From a virus, in IMG/VR virus record IMGVR_UViG_3300025921_000070, positions 1 through 22,404 of that record: 22,404 nt of DNA, one strand, 5' to 3'. The translations under genes and the position numbers were made by a program. The notes beneath the pieces are model-generated. The model had not been told where the DNA came from and did not search any database. It saw only the letters and a program-made list of their open reading frames with translations. Of the stretch, positions 1-7,250 are shown one piece after another; positions within the stretch are counted from its first letter, which is position 1, and each line of letters starts with the position of its first letter.

Positions 1-235
1 TCGGAACATGTGGTGGTTTCTCGCTCAGTGTATTCTCTTGAAACTTTCTCTTGAATCCATCGTAAACAATAAACGGTAGAAACACCAACAAAGCGAAGGA
101 TGCCGTTCCAATTATCAGGACCAACATAATAGGTCGGATGATGTATTCGGGAAGACAAGAGAATGCGATTATGGCGGCCATACCCCCGCCATAAGTCATG
201 ATTGTCCATCTAACCGCTTTCCAGTTAATTTTCAT
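1..235 (-). CDS. small membrane protein, 3' end beyond window
   Basis: The reading frame opens at an ATG at 233-235 and runs off the left edge after 78 codons, so only the N-terminal part is seen. The ATG overlaps the last 11 bases of the primase gene and has a good Shine-Dalgarno (GGAGG, about 5 nt upstream) inside the primase coding sequence, which points to translational coupling. The protein starts MKINWKAVRW and has two hydrophobic stretches, roughly residues 10-27 and 33-58, followed by a charged tail (YDGFKRKFQE). I infer a small inner-membrane protein. I do not recognise the family; its place beside the primase does not reveal a role. Confidence 0.6.
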   Translation of the reverse strand, partial: MKINWKAVRWTIMTYGGGMAAIIAFSCLPEYIIRPIMLVLIIGTASFALLVFLPFIVYDGFKRKFQENTLSEKPPHVP

Positions 236-1247
236 CCCGCCTCCATGCATTCAATTTCAGATTGGCTATCATGCCATCGTAGGTATTTTCGTCAATGAGG
301 TGATTGATCCACGACGCGCTTTCGCCCGCAAGGATGCCTTCATTGATATCCTTGTAGGTCCAGTGCTCAGGCCAAATGACAACCTTCCATCCGTATTGGA
401 TGGCCTTGGTGATGTTCAGGACGATTTCGTGATTGCGCGGTTCTGAATCGAAAACTATGACGCCGTTTTCACGCGAACATCCAATGCTATTTAGAACCGA
501 CAAAACGTCTGAGCCGCAAGCGGCCATGGCGTTGTCGAAGAACATAGAGTCGAACGGTCCTTCAAAAACATAGTATCGTTTGTTGAAATTTATTCGATTG
601 AGATTATACGCTTTTGGTTGGCTTTCGTCAAGTATAATACTGAGGTATCTGATTTCATCTTGAGGAAGTAACGCCCTACCCTGAAACCCGAAAAGAGCAT
701 TATTTCTATTGAAAAATGGAATGACTACCTTAGGAACAGCGTGTGCATTACTCTTGAGTTTGTCAGGTAGAAAACTGTTCACATAGGCTCTATAATCAGC
801 GCAATACCATAGGTCTTGGATGCGTGCTGGGGGTATCTTGCGACCAAGGAGATACTTATGGGCCATGTGGAATTTGGGTAGGTCAGAGACGCGTGCTAAG
901 CCCTTGAGACCATCCTGTGTGTCAACCTTCTTGACAGTCGGAATATAGACTTGTTGTGTCCGTTCGGCACCACGTTCTGCGATACCTTCCTTGACCATTT
1001 CATAGTATAGTTCGGGATCAACCTCTTGTAGAAATTTCTCGAAACGGCGCGATTTGTTGCAGTTATGACAGTGGAACACATAATTCCCCTGCTTCTCATA
1101 GAAGTAACCACGCGCTTTGGACTTACTCTTTTCGGAGTCACCGCAGAGAACGCAGCGAAAATTAAAAAGACTCGGGCCTTTCCTTACGAAACCGTCGAGT
1201 CTGTTACTTAGTAGAACAATGTATTTTTCTTGTAGCCATAAATCCAT
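225..1247 (-). CDS. 61: DNA primase, T4 gp61-like
   Basis: This 340-aa protein has the architecture of the T4-type primase that makes RNA primers at the fork in complex with the gp41 helicase. An N-terminal zinc-binding module shows C32-x2-C35 and C60-x2-C63 (FRCVLCG and FHCHNCN). A Toprim-like catalytic core follows, with the acidic motif VFEGPFDSMFF near residues 228-238 and an aspartate motif VIVFDSE near residues 263-269. The length matches T4 gp61. The first in-frame ATG is used because the zinc module begins at residue 32. No clear Shine-Dalgarno precedes it, and a promoter -10 box lies only 5 nt upstream. The helicase partner is also encoded in this window (11897-13267). Confidence 0.9.
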   Translation of the reverse strand: MDLWLQEKYIVLLSNRLDGFVRKGPSLFNFRCVLCGDSEKSKSKARGYFYEKQGNYVFHCHNCNKSRRFEKFLQEVDPELYYEMVKEGIAERGAERTQQVYIPTVKKVDTQDGLKGLARVSDLPKFHMAHKYLLGRKIPPARIQDLWYCADYRAYVNSFLPDKLKSNAHAVPKVVIPFFNRNNALFGFQGRALLPQDEIRYLSIILDESQPKAYNLNRINFNKRYYVFEGPFDSMFFDNAMAACGSDVLSVLNSIGCSRENGVIVFDSEPRNHEIVLNITKAIQYGWKVVIWPEHWTYKDINEGILAGESASWINHLIDENTYDGMIANLKLNAWRRDEN

Positions 1248-1252
1248 TCTGG

Positions 1253-1281
1253 ATTATACCACAATGGCTACAAAAATTCAA
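1253..1281 (-). promoter_or_regulatory. sigma70-type promoter for primase
   Basis: Read on the minus strand: -35 TTGAAT (1276-1281), 17-nt spacer, -10 TATAAT (1253-1258), with an extended -10 TG. Predicted transcription start is about 1246, essentially on the primase ATG (1247), so this transcript would be leaderless or the promoter mainly serves genes further down. The 62-aa ORF upstream ends at 1284, so the promoter fills the short intergenic gap. Confidence 0.65.
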
Positions 1282-1283
1282 CC

Positions 1284-1472
1284 TTATAGGTCGGTTTTCA
1301 GGTCCAATACGTCATGGAGTTCGGCATCGTCCGTGTTTTGGCAAGTTCGTTTCAATGATATGATACGCAATTTTAGGCGTTCCTTGGCTGCCTTGAACTT
1401 GTCATATTGGCTCTCAGATTTGAGAGGCAGATCAGCTTGAATATCTGCGATAACTTTGTCTAACTTTTGCAT
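1284..1472 (-). CDS. hypothetical protein, 62 aa, helical
   Basis: Starts MQKLDKVIADIQADL and is rich in Lys, Glu, Asp and Leu, with a pattern suggesting two short helices. No motif or family is recognised. Its ATG shares one base with the TAA stop of the gene upstream (TAATG at 1470-1474), the usual sign of translational coupling. It ends 36 bases before the primase start, leaving room only for the promoter at 1253-1281. I take it as real because of the coupling and the tight gene packing. Confidence 0.6.
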   Translation of the reverse strand: MQKLDKVIADIQADLPLKSESQYDKFKAAKERLKLRIISLKRTCQNTDDAELHDVLDLKTDL

Positions 1473-1792
1473 TATTCTTTCCGTCCGTTTTGCAGTATGA
1501 TCATTTGTAGTGTTGCGATTTTTTCGGTCAGTGAAGTCATGGTTTTGGTTGAAGTCTCAAGCATGTCAAAAGTCATTTCGTCGGTGCGATCCACGATCTT
1601 ACGCCATTCATCGTTTTGCGCCTTGATGACTTCGGCAACCTTGTCGGCGTATAAGTCCATTCTCTTATCCATGATGCTCAAACGCCAAACCATGAACACA
1701 ATCGCCAAACCCGCCACTATCCATCCCCCTGCACCAGCGGGATTGTCAAACCCTATTTTTAGGAGCGCGATAGCATCAGCGATGAAGTCCAT
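1472..1792 (-). CDS. membrane-anchored coiled-coil protein, 106 aa
   Basis: One hydrophobic segment at about residues 23-37 (GWIVAGLAIVFMVWR) is followed by a charged, heptad-like region (residues 40-100) that could form a coiled coil, ending ILQNGRKE. This suggests a single-pass membrane protein with a cytoplasmic or periplasmic helical arm. No family is recognised; holin, spanin or a replication-membrane tether cannot be told apart. The start lies inside the last 34 bases of the upstream 89-aa gene. That overlap contains an A-rich heptamer that could shift ribosomes from the upstream frame into this one (see findings). It is coupled to the next gene by TAATG. Confidence 0.65.
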   Translation of the reverse strand: MDFIADAIALLKIGFDNPAGAGGWIVAGLAIVFMVWRLSIMDKRMDLYADKVAEVIKAQNDEWRKIVDRTDEMTFDMLETSTKTMTSLTEKIATLQMIILQNGRKE

Positions 1793-2028
1793 TTCTTTTT
1801 GTTTTTCTTTTTTCTGCGCAGACCAATATCGAGGCCCGCTATGTTCCCTTGCCCAACATTATTTACAGGGAGAGCAGCGCATCCACCCATCCCTACATCT
1901 TCCGCAAGCTTCATGGCGTCTCTTAAATCATTGGTGCGTGCCACCACGCGCGCAAACTTTACATCACCTTGTTCATATGTTTTGAAAATCGCGTAATCTT
2001 CGTTGAGTTTTACGATGTGCTTAGACAT
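1759..2028 (-). CDS. hypothetical protein, 89 aa
   Basis: Starts MSKHIVKLNEDYAIFKTYE; no known domain is recognised. The last residues are a lysine-rich tract (RRKKKNKKK) encoded by an A-rich stretch that also serves as the leader of the next gene, so the final ten or so residues look like translation into the following gene rather than conserved protein. The ATG overlaps the 3' end of the GIY-YIG endonuclease gene by 8 bases. The slippery-type heptamer A AAA AAG sits in frame at 1807-1813; a -1 shift there would fuse this protein to the 106-aa membrane protein. Confidence 0.55.
   Translation of the reverse strand: MSKHIVKLNEDYAIFKTYEQGDVKFARVVARTNDLRDAMKLAEDVGMGGCAALPVNNVGQGNIAGLDIGLRRKKKNKKKWTSSLMLSRS
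1807..1813 (-). promoter_or_regulatory. candidate -1 ribosomal frameshift heptamer
   Basis: On the minus strand the codons AGA AAA AAG of the 89-aa ORF form A AAA AAG, the efficient bacterial slippery sequence used in E. coli dnaX. The -1 frame is open from here into the ATG of the 106-aa gene (1792). No strong upstream SD-like stimulator is seen, and a downstream structure was not evaluated, so this stays a candidate. Confidence 0.3.
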
Positions 2029-2614
2029 TTTGCTTGCACTTTTTCTTCCATGTTATTCCTTTATTCCAAGGAACGTTACCTATATGAGATATTGACATGT
2101 TTCTCTTATGAACCTCTGAAAATTTACGCCCTTGAAGACTTTCGCTTATTTTTTGTTTGGTTTCTTCACTACATGGAGTTCGTAGTCTTTTGCGATTGGC
2201 GTCACTAATCTTTCTCCGTGTCGTTTCTGAAACAGTTCTGTCTTTCGTCCAATGCCCCCAATTTGGATATTTTTGTTTCCGAGTTTGGGCGGCTCGTTGT
2301 CCTATGGTTTTTCTATCGTATTCCACATTAGCCCAATGACCACAACGCTTGTTGTGTAAATTATAATATCTCTTGCGCAATTCCTCAGGCTTGATCATTT
2401 GTAGCCATCGATATTCTTCTTCAAATAAGTCTTGTCTATTGGTGTATATTCGAGATATCACACGACGTTTGAAATCGTTTGGACGGCGTTTATAGGCATG
2501 TTTCATATTGGTTGACGAACAAATATATCTGTCGTCTTCTTTCCCCCAATGGCACCCAACATAGTAACGATTTTTCTTCTTATCTCTCCAAAGGTAGACA
2601 AAACCGTATTCCAA
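2021..2614 (-). CDS. GIY-YIG homing endonuclease 1 (Seg-like)
   Basis: This 197-aa protein opens with a GIY-YIG-type nuclease core: GFVYLW at residues 4-9 and YYVGCHWG at 17-24, then conserved R, E and Y residues through about residue 90 (MIKPEELRKRYYN). The C-terminal part has NUMOD3-like DNA-binding motifs (SEETKQKISESL, SEVHKRNMS). Such free-standing enzymes cut cognate DNA lacking the gene and spread by homologous repair. The start is a TTG at 2612-2614 preceded by GGAG at 8 nt, and that SD lies in a hairpin arm. It sits between two small genes and is a close paralogue of the endonuclease at 3391-4140, about 60% identical in the nuclease core by eye, with a different C-terminus. Confidence 0.88.
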   Translation of the reverse strand: MEYGFVYLWRDKKKNRYYVGCHWGKEDDRYICSSTNMKHAYKRRPNDFKRRVISRIYTNRQDLFEEEYRWLQMIKPEELRKRYYNLHNKRCGHWANVEYDRKTIGQRAAQTRKQKYPNWGHWTKDRTVSETTRRKISDANRKRLRTPCSEETKQKISESLQGRKFSEVHKRNMSISHIGNVPWNKGITWKKKCKQNV

Positions 2615-2656
2615 AGTAATAACTCCATAATTGTTTCCATGGAGTTATTTAGACAA
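2604..2656 (-). promoter_or_regulatory. endonuclease control element, copy 1: SD-masking hairpin plus late promoter
   Basis: A perfect 11-bp inverted repeat (arms 2618-2628 and 2639-2649, 10-nt loop) lies just upstream of the TTG start. The arm nearest the gene contains the SD (GGAG), so a long transcript would hide it. A late-promoter-like TCTAAATA (2646-2653, minus strand) overlaps the far arm; a transcript starting about 6 nt downstream (near 2640) would lack that arm and leave the SD free. The 53 bases 2604-2656 are identical to 4130-4182. The same logic is known for the T4 intron endonuclease I-TevI. Confidence 0.7.
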
Positions 2657-2664
2657 TGACTAAA

Positions 2665-3063
2665 TCACAGTGTCCGTAACCTCTCGGTGATTTCTTTGTC
2701 GAGTGCATAATCGTCGGTGTAGTGTATAAATGGACCTCCGACATTCACAAAACAGTCAGGTAGTATATTCAGCAGTATCAGAAACGGTTTGACTAAAACG
2801 AATTGGTCTCTCAATTTCAGGAACAGAATTCGGGGGGTGTGTTGTGGCCCGAAAACGTTATTGAGGACGATGATATGATTCAGAATCAACCGTTCTCGAA
2901 GCTCACCTGTTTGCTCATAACGCGTAAAGAGTTTCTTGATATATTTTATCCTGTTCAGATCAGTATAAAATTCTTCATCATCCACATAATGTCGCTTATC
3001 ATAGTGTGAGGCGCAGTAGAGAAGAAAATTGTCATCTGTCAGGAGTTCATTACAAATTTGCAT
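2665..3063 (-). CDS. conserved hypothetical protein, 132 aa, T4-like phage family
   Basis: Starts MQICNELLTDDNFLLYCASHY and contains FKKLFTRYEQTG-like and LILNHIIVLNNVFG segments. From memory this pattern (NELLTDDNFLLYCA...LNHIIVLNNVFGP...ILFLKL...FLILLNILP) recurs as a small uncharacterised protein in marine T4-like phages, usually beside structural genes. No catalytic motif is visible. The ATG overlaps the TAA of the upstream 112-aa gene by one base (TAATG at 3061-3065), so the two are probably translated together. It ends with TGA, eight bases before the 53-nt control element of endonuclease 1. Confidence 0.75.
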   Translation of the reverse strand: MQICNELLTDDNFLLYCASHYDKRHYVDDEEFYTDLNRIKYIKKLFTRYEQTGELRERLILNHIIVLNNVFGPQHTPRILFLKLRDQFVLVKPFLILLNILPDCFVNVGGPFIHYTDDYALDKEITERLRTL

Positions 3064-3401
3064 TAAAAGTCTGTAAGTGCCGCCCTTCTGATACCACTTC
3101 CTGTGACGACATAGATGTAGTCATCGTCTGTCCACATTGTTCCAAGTGCCAAACTACCTGCGGAATTGTTGGCGGGTGTTGAATGGCTTGACACGACAAT
3201 GGAATTTGAAGTGACGATGGTCGCTTGGATTGTGTTCGACGTGACATTGGAGAAAAGTTGAGCGACCGTCGAATGCTTAGTAATATAAGGGTTGGTAGCG
3301 TTATTGGTTGTGTTGGCACTCAGAATCATCAGAGCGTCCAATGCCTTTGGAGCACTGCACGCCTGATAACTTGAGACTTTAGCAGCGGTGTTAGCAGCCA
3401 T
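3063..3401 (-). CDS. probable virion-associated protein, 112 aa
   Basis: Starts MAANTAAKVSSYQACSAPKA and is rich in Ser, Thr, Ala and Asn with very few charged residues, the composition of small beta-rich phage structural or decoration proteins. The C-terminal part GTMWTDDDYIYVVTGSGIRR resembles the end of short structural proteins in marine T4-like phages, from memory only. The start overlaps the end of the upstream endonuclease by 11 bases and the stop is coupled to the next gene. It probably once sat directly after the virion protein at 4195-5049 before endonuclease 2 entered between them; that is inference. Confidence 0.6.
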   Translation of the reverse strand: MAANTAAKVSSYQACSAPKALDALMILSANTTNNATNPYITKHSTVAQLFSNVTSNTIQATIVTSNSIVVSSHSTPANNSAGSLALGTMWTDDDYIYVVTGSGIRRAALTDF

Positions 3402-4140
3402 TAATCACTTTCTTTTTCCGCGCTTCTAATTGGCGCTTTCTGTATTCAGGGTCTTGCCAAAGAAGTTTCACTTTATTCGATTGGTTCTTTATATAATCTG
3501 ATGTTTGGCATGTTAATTTACGAGCTTCTAAACTATGTTTTCTGTATTCAGGGTCTTGCCAAAGAAGTTTCATTTTTTCTGAATTTATTCTTCCTATTCG
3601 CTTACGCTTTTCAGTCGGAATCCAATCTTCTTTGATAGCCTTTAGACTTTCAGATCGTTTCTTATTACTTTCGGCGGAATGTTTCTTTCCAAGCATTCCG
3701 CGAGGGTGATCACCGTTCCACTTCTTTCCATAGAAGTAATTGTTCTCCCCACTATTTTCTTCACTAAGTCGCTTTTTGTATTCATCTGAGTGAATAGGTT
3801 TACCTATTTTACTCTTTGAAATTTTTTCTCTAATTGACCTTGTGTCTGGATTAGCTGACCAATGACCCCAATGATGATTACGAATGTTGTAATATCTCTT
3901 GCGCAATTCCTCAGGTTTGATCATCTTCAAATAATGATATTCAGCTTCCAATAGTTCCTCACGGTTGGTATAAACTCGCTTCAATATCCGACGTTTGAAA
4001 TCAGTAGGGCGATGTTTGTATCCCTGTTTCATCCATTTAGAGGAACAGATATATCCATCATTTTCAGTCCCCCAATGACATCCTACATAATAACGTTTGT
4101 GTTTCTTATCGAACCAAAGGTAGACAAAGCCGTATTCCAA
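3391..4140 (-). CDS. GIY-YIG homing endonuclease 2 (Seg-like)
   Basis: This 249-aa paralogue of endonuclease 1 has the same N-terminal GIY-YIG core (GFVYLW, RYYVGCHWG, MIKPEELRKRYYN). After it come NUMOD3-type motifs (KIGKPIHSDEYKKRLSEE, GKKHSAESNKKRSES) and then two tandem copies of a 34-residue unit containing LLWQDPEYRK...LEARK at the C-terminus. Those tandem copies give a 34-base exact direct repeat in the DNA (3437-3470 and 3539-3572). The start is TTG at 4138-4140 with GGAG 8 nt upstream, inside a hairpin arm. It lies between two apparently structural genes, as expected for a mobile endonuclease inserted in an intergenic site. Confidence 0.88.
   Translation of the reverse strand: MEYGFVYLWFDKKHKRYYVGCHWGTENDGYICSSKWMKQGYKHRPTDFKRRILKRVYTNREELLEAEYHYLKMIKPEELRKRYYNIRNHHWGHWSANPDTRSIREKISKSKIGKPIHSDEYKKRLSEENSGENNYFYGKKWNGDHPRGMLGKKHSAESNKKRSESLKAIKEDWIPTEKRKRIGRINSEKMKLLWQDPEYRKHSLEARKLTCQTSDYIKNQSNKVKLLWQDPEYRKRQLEARKKKVINGC
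3437..3572 (-). repeat. 102-nt tandem coding repeat, two copies
   Basis: A 34-base block is repeated exactly at 3437-3470 and 3539-3572, a period of 102 bases or 34 codons. It encodes the WQDPEYRK unit of endonuclease 2 twice. The in-frame spacing and exact match suggest a recent internal duplication of a DNA-binding module. Confidence 0.8.
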
Positions 4141-4182
4141 AGTAATAACTCCATAATTGTTTCCATGGAGTTATTTAGACAA
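4130..4182 (-). promoter_or_regulatory. endonuclease control element, copy 2
   Basis: Identical over 53 bases to 2604-2656: inverted repeat arms at 4144-4154 and 4165-4175, SD (GGAG) in the gene-proximal arm, TTG start at 4138-4140, and TCTAAATA late-promoter-like box at 4172-4179 overlapping the distal arm. It follows the TGA of the virion protein at 4195-5049 by 12 bases. Confidence 0.7.
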
Positions 4183-4194
4183 CAAAGTATCCCG

Positions 4195-5049
4195 TCACGC
4201 GTCAGGAAATATCACATCTTCACCGTCTGATGTGGGGCCACCTGCAACCAAGACTTCATAATGAACACGCCCCGCGCGGTTGCCTGAGCCGACTGTGCGC
4301 TTTACCCATCCTGTGTGCGTGACACCTTTCGATTTCTTGCCGCCGAATGTGACTGCCATCGTCAAGCCCGTTCCAGAACCGTTCGCGCCGTCTGCACCAA
4401 TCATCGAAGTGATGTTGGTTGGGATAACGGTATAGGTGCCAGGATCGGTGATCGTCAGGGTATCAACACCCATCGTGATCGTAGCCTGTGCGCCATTAGC
4501 AGAGCTATTGGCGACTGTAACGTTCTTTAGGTCACAGTTGGCAAGGTTCGTCGGATTAGTGGTGAATACGCCGTTGGTCGTCAAGGCCAGTGAAGCGATA
4601 GAAGTATTGGACGCGCCAGTTGTAACCGTGAAGACGGCATTGGTCGTCATGATACCGCTATTGACAGTGACCGTATCGTTGTTGGCATAGCCAGCGCCGA
4701 GATGACCTGCCGTAATCGTGACTGTGCGAACTCTTGTCGTCGCCACGCTGAACTTGGTCGCGTCAGAAAATGTTGCGCCCGCTGCGTTGGCTGTGATTGA
4801 ATCACCAGGAATATATGAGCCGCCCGAACCGTGATTGTTCGGAGCCACGGCAGTAGCGTAGATGGCACCCACGGCAATTTCAGTTTCATCAACGGCATAC
4901 GCGCCGATTGTCTGGCCTGTGAAGTAGGCATCGGCCGTTGTGTTGCCGTAAGTTGCGTTACGATTTGCCGTATTCGGTGTTTGGTTTAGCTGAGCGGGAA
5001 GCGAAATGGGAATCCCGTTCGCATTGTCATTCATCGACCATAATGGCAT
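4195..5049 (-). CDS. virion structural protein, 284 aa
   Basis: The N-terminus MPLWSMNDNANG and C-terminus HTGWVKRTVGSGNRAGRV...YEVLVA match, from memory, short structural proteins of marine T4-like phages in which these two ends flank a variable middle. Here the middle (about residues 45-230) is a long Thr/Ala/Asn/Val-rich beta-type region with repeated turn-like segments (TVTITAGHLGAGYANNDTV, LTITDPGTY), which may be an inserted Ig-like or decoration domain. ATG at 5047-5049 has an AAGGAC SD. A late-promoter-like box lies 55 bases upstream, fitting a late gene. The exact role in the virion (head decoration or tail) cannot be told. Confidence 0.7.
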   Translation of the reverse strand: MPLWSMNDNANGIPISLPAQLNQTPNTANRNATYGNTTADAYFTGQTIGAYAVDETEIAVGAIYATAVAPNNHGSGGSYIPGDSITANAAGATFSDATKFSVATTRVRTVTITAGHLGAGYANNDTVTVNSGIMTTNAVFTVTTGASNTSIASLALTTNGVFTTNPTNLANCDLKNVTVANSSANGAQATITMGVDTLTITDPGTYTVIPTNITSMIGADGANGSGTGLTMAVTFGGKKSKGVTHTGWVKRTVGSGNRAGRVHYEVLVAGGPTSDGEDVIFPDA

Positions 5050-5103
5050 TCGTTTAGTCCTTTTTCTTATTATTATTGGGGCGTTTGCCCGTAGTGTTTG
5101 TGG

Positions 5104-5111
5104 TATTTAGC
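5104..5111 (-). promoter_or_regulatory. late-promoter-like box
   Basis: GCTAAATA on the minus strand, 6 of 8 matches to the T4 late consensus TATAAATA, about 55 bases before the ATG of the virion protein (5049). It lies in the short intergenic region 5050-5121, which otherwise holds only a weak GGGC/GCCC hairpin (about 5081-5093). Confidence 0.45.
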
Positions 5112-5121
5112 AAAAATAGAG

Positions 5122-6264
5122 TTAGCCGTCCGTCGTGTTATAGAAACGTTTGCCCTTGCGGATTAACACTTTGGCTTTCTTGCCCAGTTTGGTCTTGGGG
5201 TTCTTCAAGTCTTCCTTAAGACCATGACGAATAGTGACGTGATCATGCGAACCAATCGGCTTGCCGTCGAAGTGTTGCACCCCACCTTTTTGATTGAACA
5301 TCGCTTTGCCATGGACATGGCGCGTCAACGTGTTGAGGCGGTCGCGTGTTGTTGTGGTTCCCCATCCTGCCATCGTCGCATGGATAGCGCCATTTTCAGC
5401 GTGCCACGCGATCTTGTGACCGTGGAGGTAGAGGCCAGTGCCATCAGTATGTGAACGCTTTCCTTTAGCCGAAGTCTTGTTGAGAAATGCTTTCACAACC
5501 TTGGTCGATTCCACGCGATCTTCGTTGATCGGTTCGACTTCTTCCTTGAGTTTCATTTTCTTCACTGCTTTGTCCATATATGACATGCGTGAGTCATTTT
5601 TCTTGTTGAGTTTTGCATATGCTTTATGCTTTTCCACGGCGGAGCCGCCAACAATCCACTTACGAGAACGTGCAACAATGTCGTCCGACGCTTTGGATAC
5701 ATAACGTCCAAGTGTCTTCTTCGAGATTTCATTGATCGGTTCCACATCCTCATTCAGGCCAGCCCATTCTGCAAGAACTTCTAAAACTTCGGCTTCGTCA
5801 TAGTTCTCGACCATATAATCCAGAAGGTCTTGGAACTCCGATTCCGTCATGTAGATTTCGGTTGGATCAATATCTTCCTTGACCTTAGATTTGACTGCGG
5901 ATTTTACCTTTTTGATTGCGTGTTTGACCTTGTGTGCCAATGTCTTTACCTCAGACTTTTGAGGTTTACCAGTCATACCTGCAATCATTTTACGGCCAGC
6001 CCTGTGTGCGGCACGCTTTTCCTTGTGCTTTTGCACGCGATCCATCATAGCCAGCGAGGCATAACCGCCGACCGTCGCGGCAGCAGTCGCATGAACGTCA
6101 GGATCAGCGATAAAGTGATGAATGGCGTTCAGGTCTTCTTTCACTGTATTTGTTTTGCGTAGTTTAACCGCGTCCTTACTCAGTTTCTGTGCAAATCTCA
6201 CAAAACCTTTGCGACGACGCCCGAAGGCTCTCTTTGGTGCTTTGTAAGCAACTTTCTTTTTCAT
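5122..6264 (-). CDS. basic head-type protein with prohead-protease-like sites, 380 aa
   Basis: Very basic N-terminus (MKKKVAYKAPKRAFGRRRKG) followed by alternating basic and acidic stretches. An acidic segment with a repeated module reads EDVEPINEISKKTLGRYV (about residue 170) and EEVEPINEDRVE (about residue 240). The KKTLGRYVSKAS motif recurs in head or internal proteins of marine T4-like phages (from memory). PINE fits the (L/I)-x-E consensus cut by the T4 prohead protease gp21, so it may be processed inside the prohead. The last 110 residues contain a distinct GLYLHGHKIAWHAENGAIHA region of unknown fold. Its ATG follows the TAA of the upstream gene without a gap. Function is inferred only. 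Confidence 0.6.
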   Translation of the reverse strand: MKKKVAYKAPKRAFGRRRKGFVRFAQKLSKDAVKLRKTNTVKEDLNAIHHFIADPDVHATAAATVGGYASLAMMDRVQKHKEKRAAHRAGRKMIAGMTGKPQKSEVKTLAHKVKHAIKKVKSAVKSKVKEDIDPTEIYMTESEFQDLLDYMVENYDEAEVLEVLAEWAGLNEDVEPINEISKKTLGRYVSKASDDIVARSRKWIVGGSAVEKHKAYAKLNKKNDSRMSYMDKAVKKMKLKEEVEPINEDRVESTKVVKAFLNKTSAKGKRSHTDGTGLYLHGHKIAWHAENGAIHATMAGWGTTTTRDRLNTLTRHVHGKAMFNQKGGVQHFDGKPIGSHDHVTIRHGLKEDLKNPKTKLGKKAKVLIRKGKRFYNTTDG

Positions 6265-7233
6265 TTATGACTTCCGTTTAATTAGTGATGTGAGTTGTTT
6301 GATTACACCATTTGGTTTGGGTGCAAGACGAGGTGTGATATCAACACTGTTTCGAGACGGCAAATTTTTAAACGGCCCATCAGGATCAGCTTTGATATCC
6401 GCTAAGTGTCTTAATCTTCGTTGAGGTAGAGGATGTGGAGCATGAGGCGGTATTGGTGATGTTGTAGGGGCGTTGAATGTTGCTTGCACCTTCTTCAACA
6501 CATCAAGCAAGTCGGCTGTATCCTTGGCTTGATTCTTTTGCAGCTTTGACTTCACTTCCTTGGTAATCTGCCGACGTAATTTCATATGCGCTTGTTTTGC
6601 TTCGAAAGCGCGTCCGTGTGCCGTCAGCGTCTTGGCTGCGGCGGACTTAGACGGTATTCCAAGCGTGCGAATAATTTTCTTGGCCGTCGAGTGGTCCATT
6701 CGGGCTTTGCCGTGCAAAACGTCGCCAAGAGTTTTCGAGGCTTCTTTCTTGGAACCATAGACTTGACTACGACGGGATGCGAGTTCAGCACGGGCTTGCG
6801 CGCCGAGGGCATCCTTTCGTCGTGCTAAACGACCCAGTGATTTATTGGAGGTTTGTTTGGTAATTTTGTATGACTTGGCTTCCGAGACCAAATCTTCATC
6901 AAGTTCCATCGCGCGTCCTCCAGCGATAAACGAGTTTACCCGAGCAAACGCCCATTGTGACGGAGTTATGTTGGGTTTGCTTGCTTCAACTTGGGAGGTA
7001 ACGTAATCGACAAGGCCGCGTTCCCATACTTCACGGAGAAGTTCAAATGGGAGTTCAGAATTTACGGCTTTTTCTTTGAGGGATTGTTCGATCTTTTTTG
7101 GGTCAGGATCGCACGGATCAAAATTAATATGCGGATTCTTTCCGCGTTTTCTAACGCCTTTAACAGATATAGGCTCAATTTTTCGAACGTGTTTCTTGTT
7201 TTCCACTACTTTGGTTTCCCTTGGGCTGAACAA
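6265..7233 (-). CDS. basic hypothetical phage protein, probable head-associated, 322 aa
   Basis: A conserved-looking segment at about residues 60-110 reads LPFELLREVWERGLVDYV and ITPSQWAFARVNSFIAGGR; the pattern W-x-RG...TPxQWAxARVNSF recurs in phage and giant-virus proteins of unknown function. The rest is strongly basic and Ala/Lys-rich, with a proline stretch (TSPIPPHAPHPLPQRR). Start choice is uncertain: the longest frame opens with TTG at 7231-7233 with no SD, while a GTG at 7204-7206 has AAGGG upstream and sits well downstream of a late-promoter-like box. It abuts the 380-aa gene (TAA-ATG), suggesting one late unit of head proteins. Confidence 0.6.
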   Translation of the reverse strand: MFSPRETKVVENKKHVRKIEPISVKGVRKRGKNPHINFDPCDPDPKKIEQSLKEKAVNSELPFELLREVWERGLVDYVTSQVEASKPNITPSQWAFARVNSFIAGGRAMELDEDLVSEAKSYKITKQTSNKSLGRLARRKDALGAQARAELASRRSQVYGSKKEASKTLGDVLHGKARMDHSTAKKIIRTLGIPSKSAAAKTLTAHGRAFEAKQAHMKLRRQITKEVKSKLQKNQAKDTADLLDVLKKVQATFNAPTTSPIPPHAPHPLPQRRLRHLADIKADPDGPFKNLPSRNSVDITPRLAPKPNGVIKQLTSLIKRKS

Positions 7234-7250
7234 AGTGTTAATAGTGGAAG

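Noticed and set aside
5081-5093. GGGC/GCCC hairpin between 5050 and 5121 as terminator
   Set aside because: The stem is only four pairs and is followed by A-rich, not T-rich, sequence on the minus strand.
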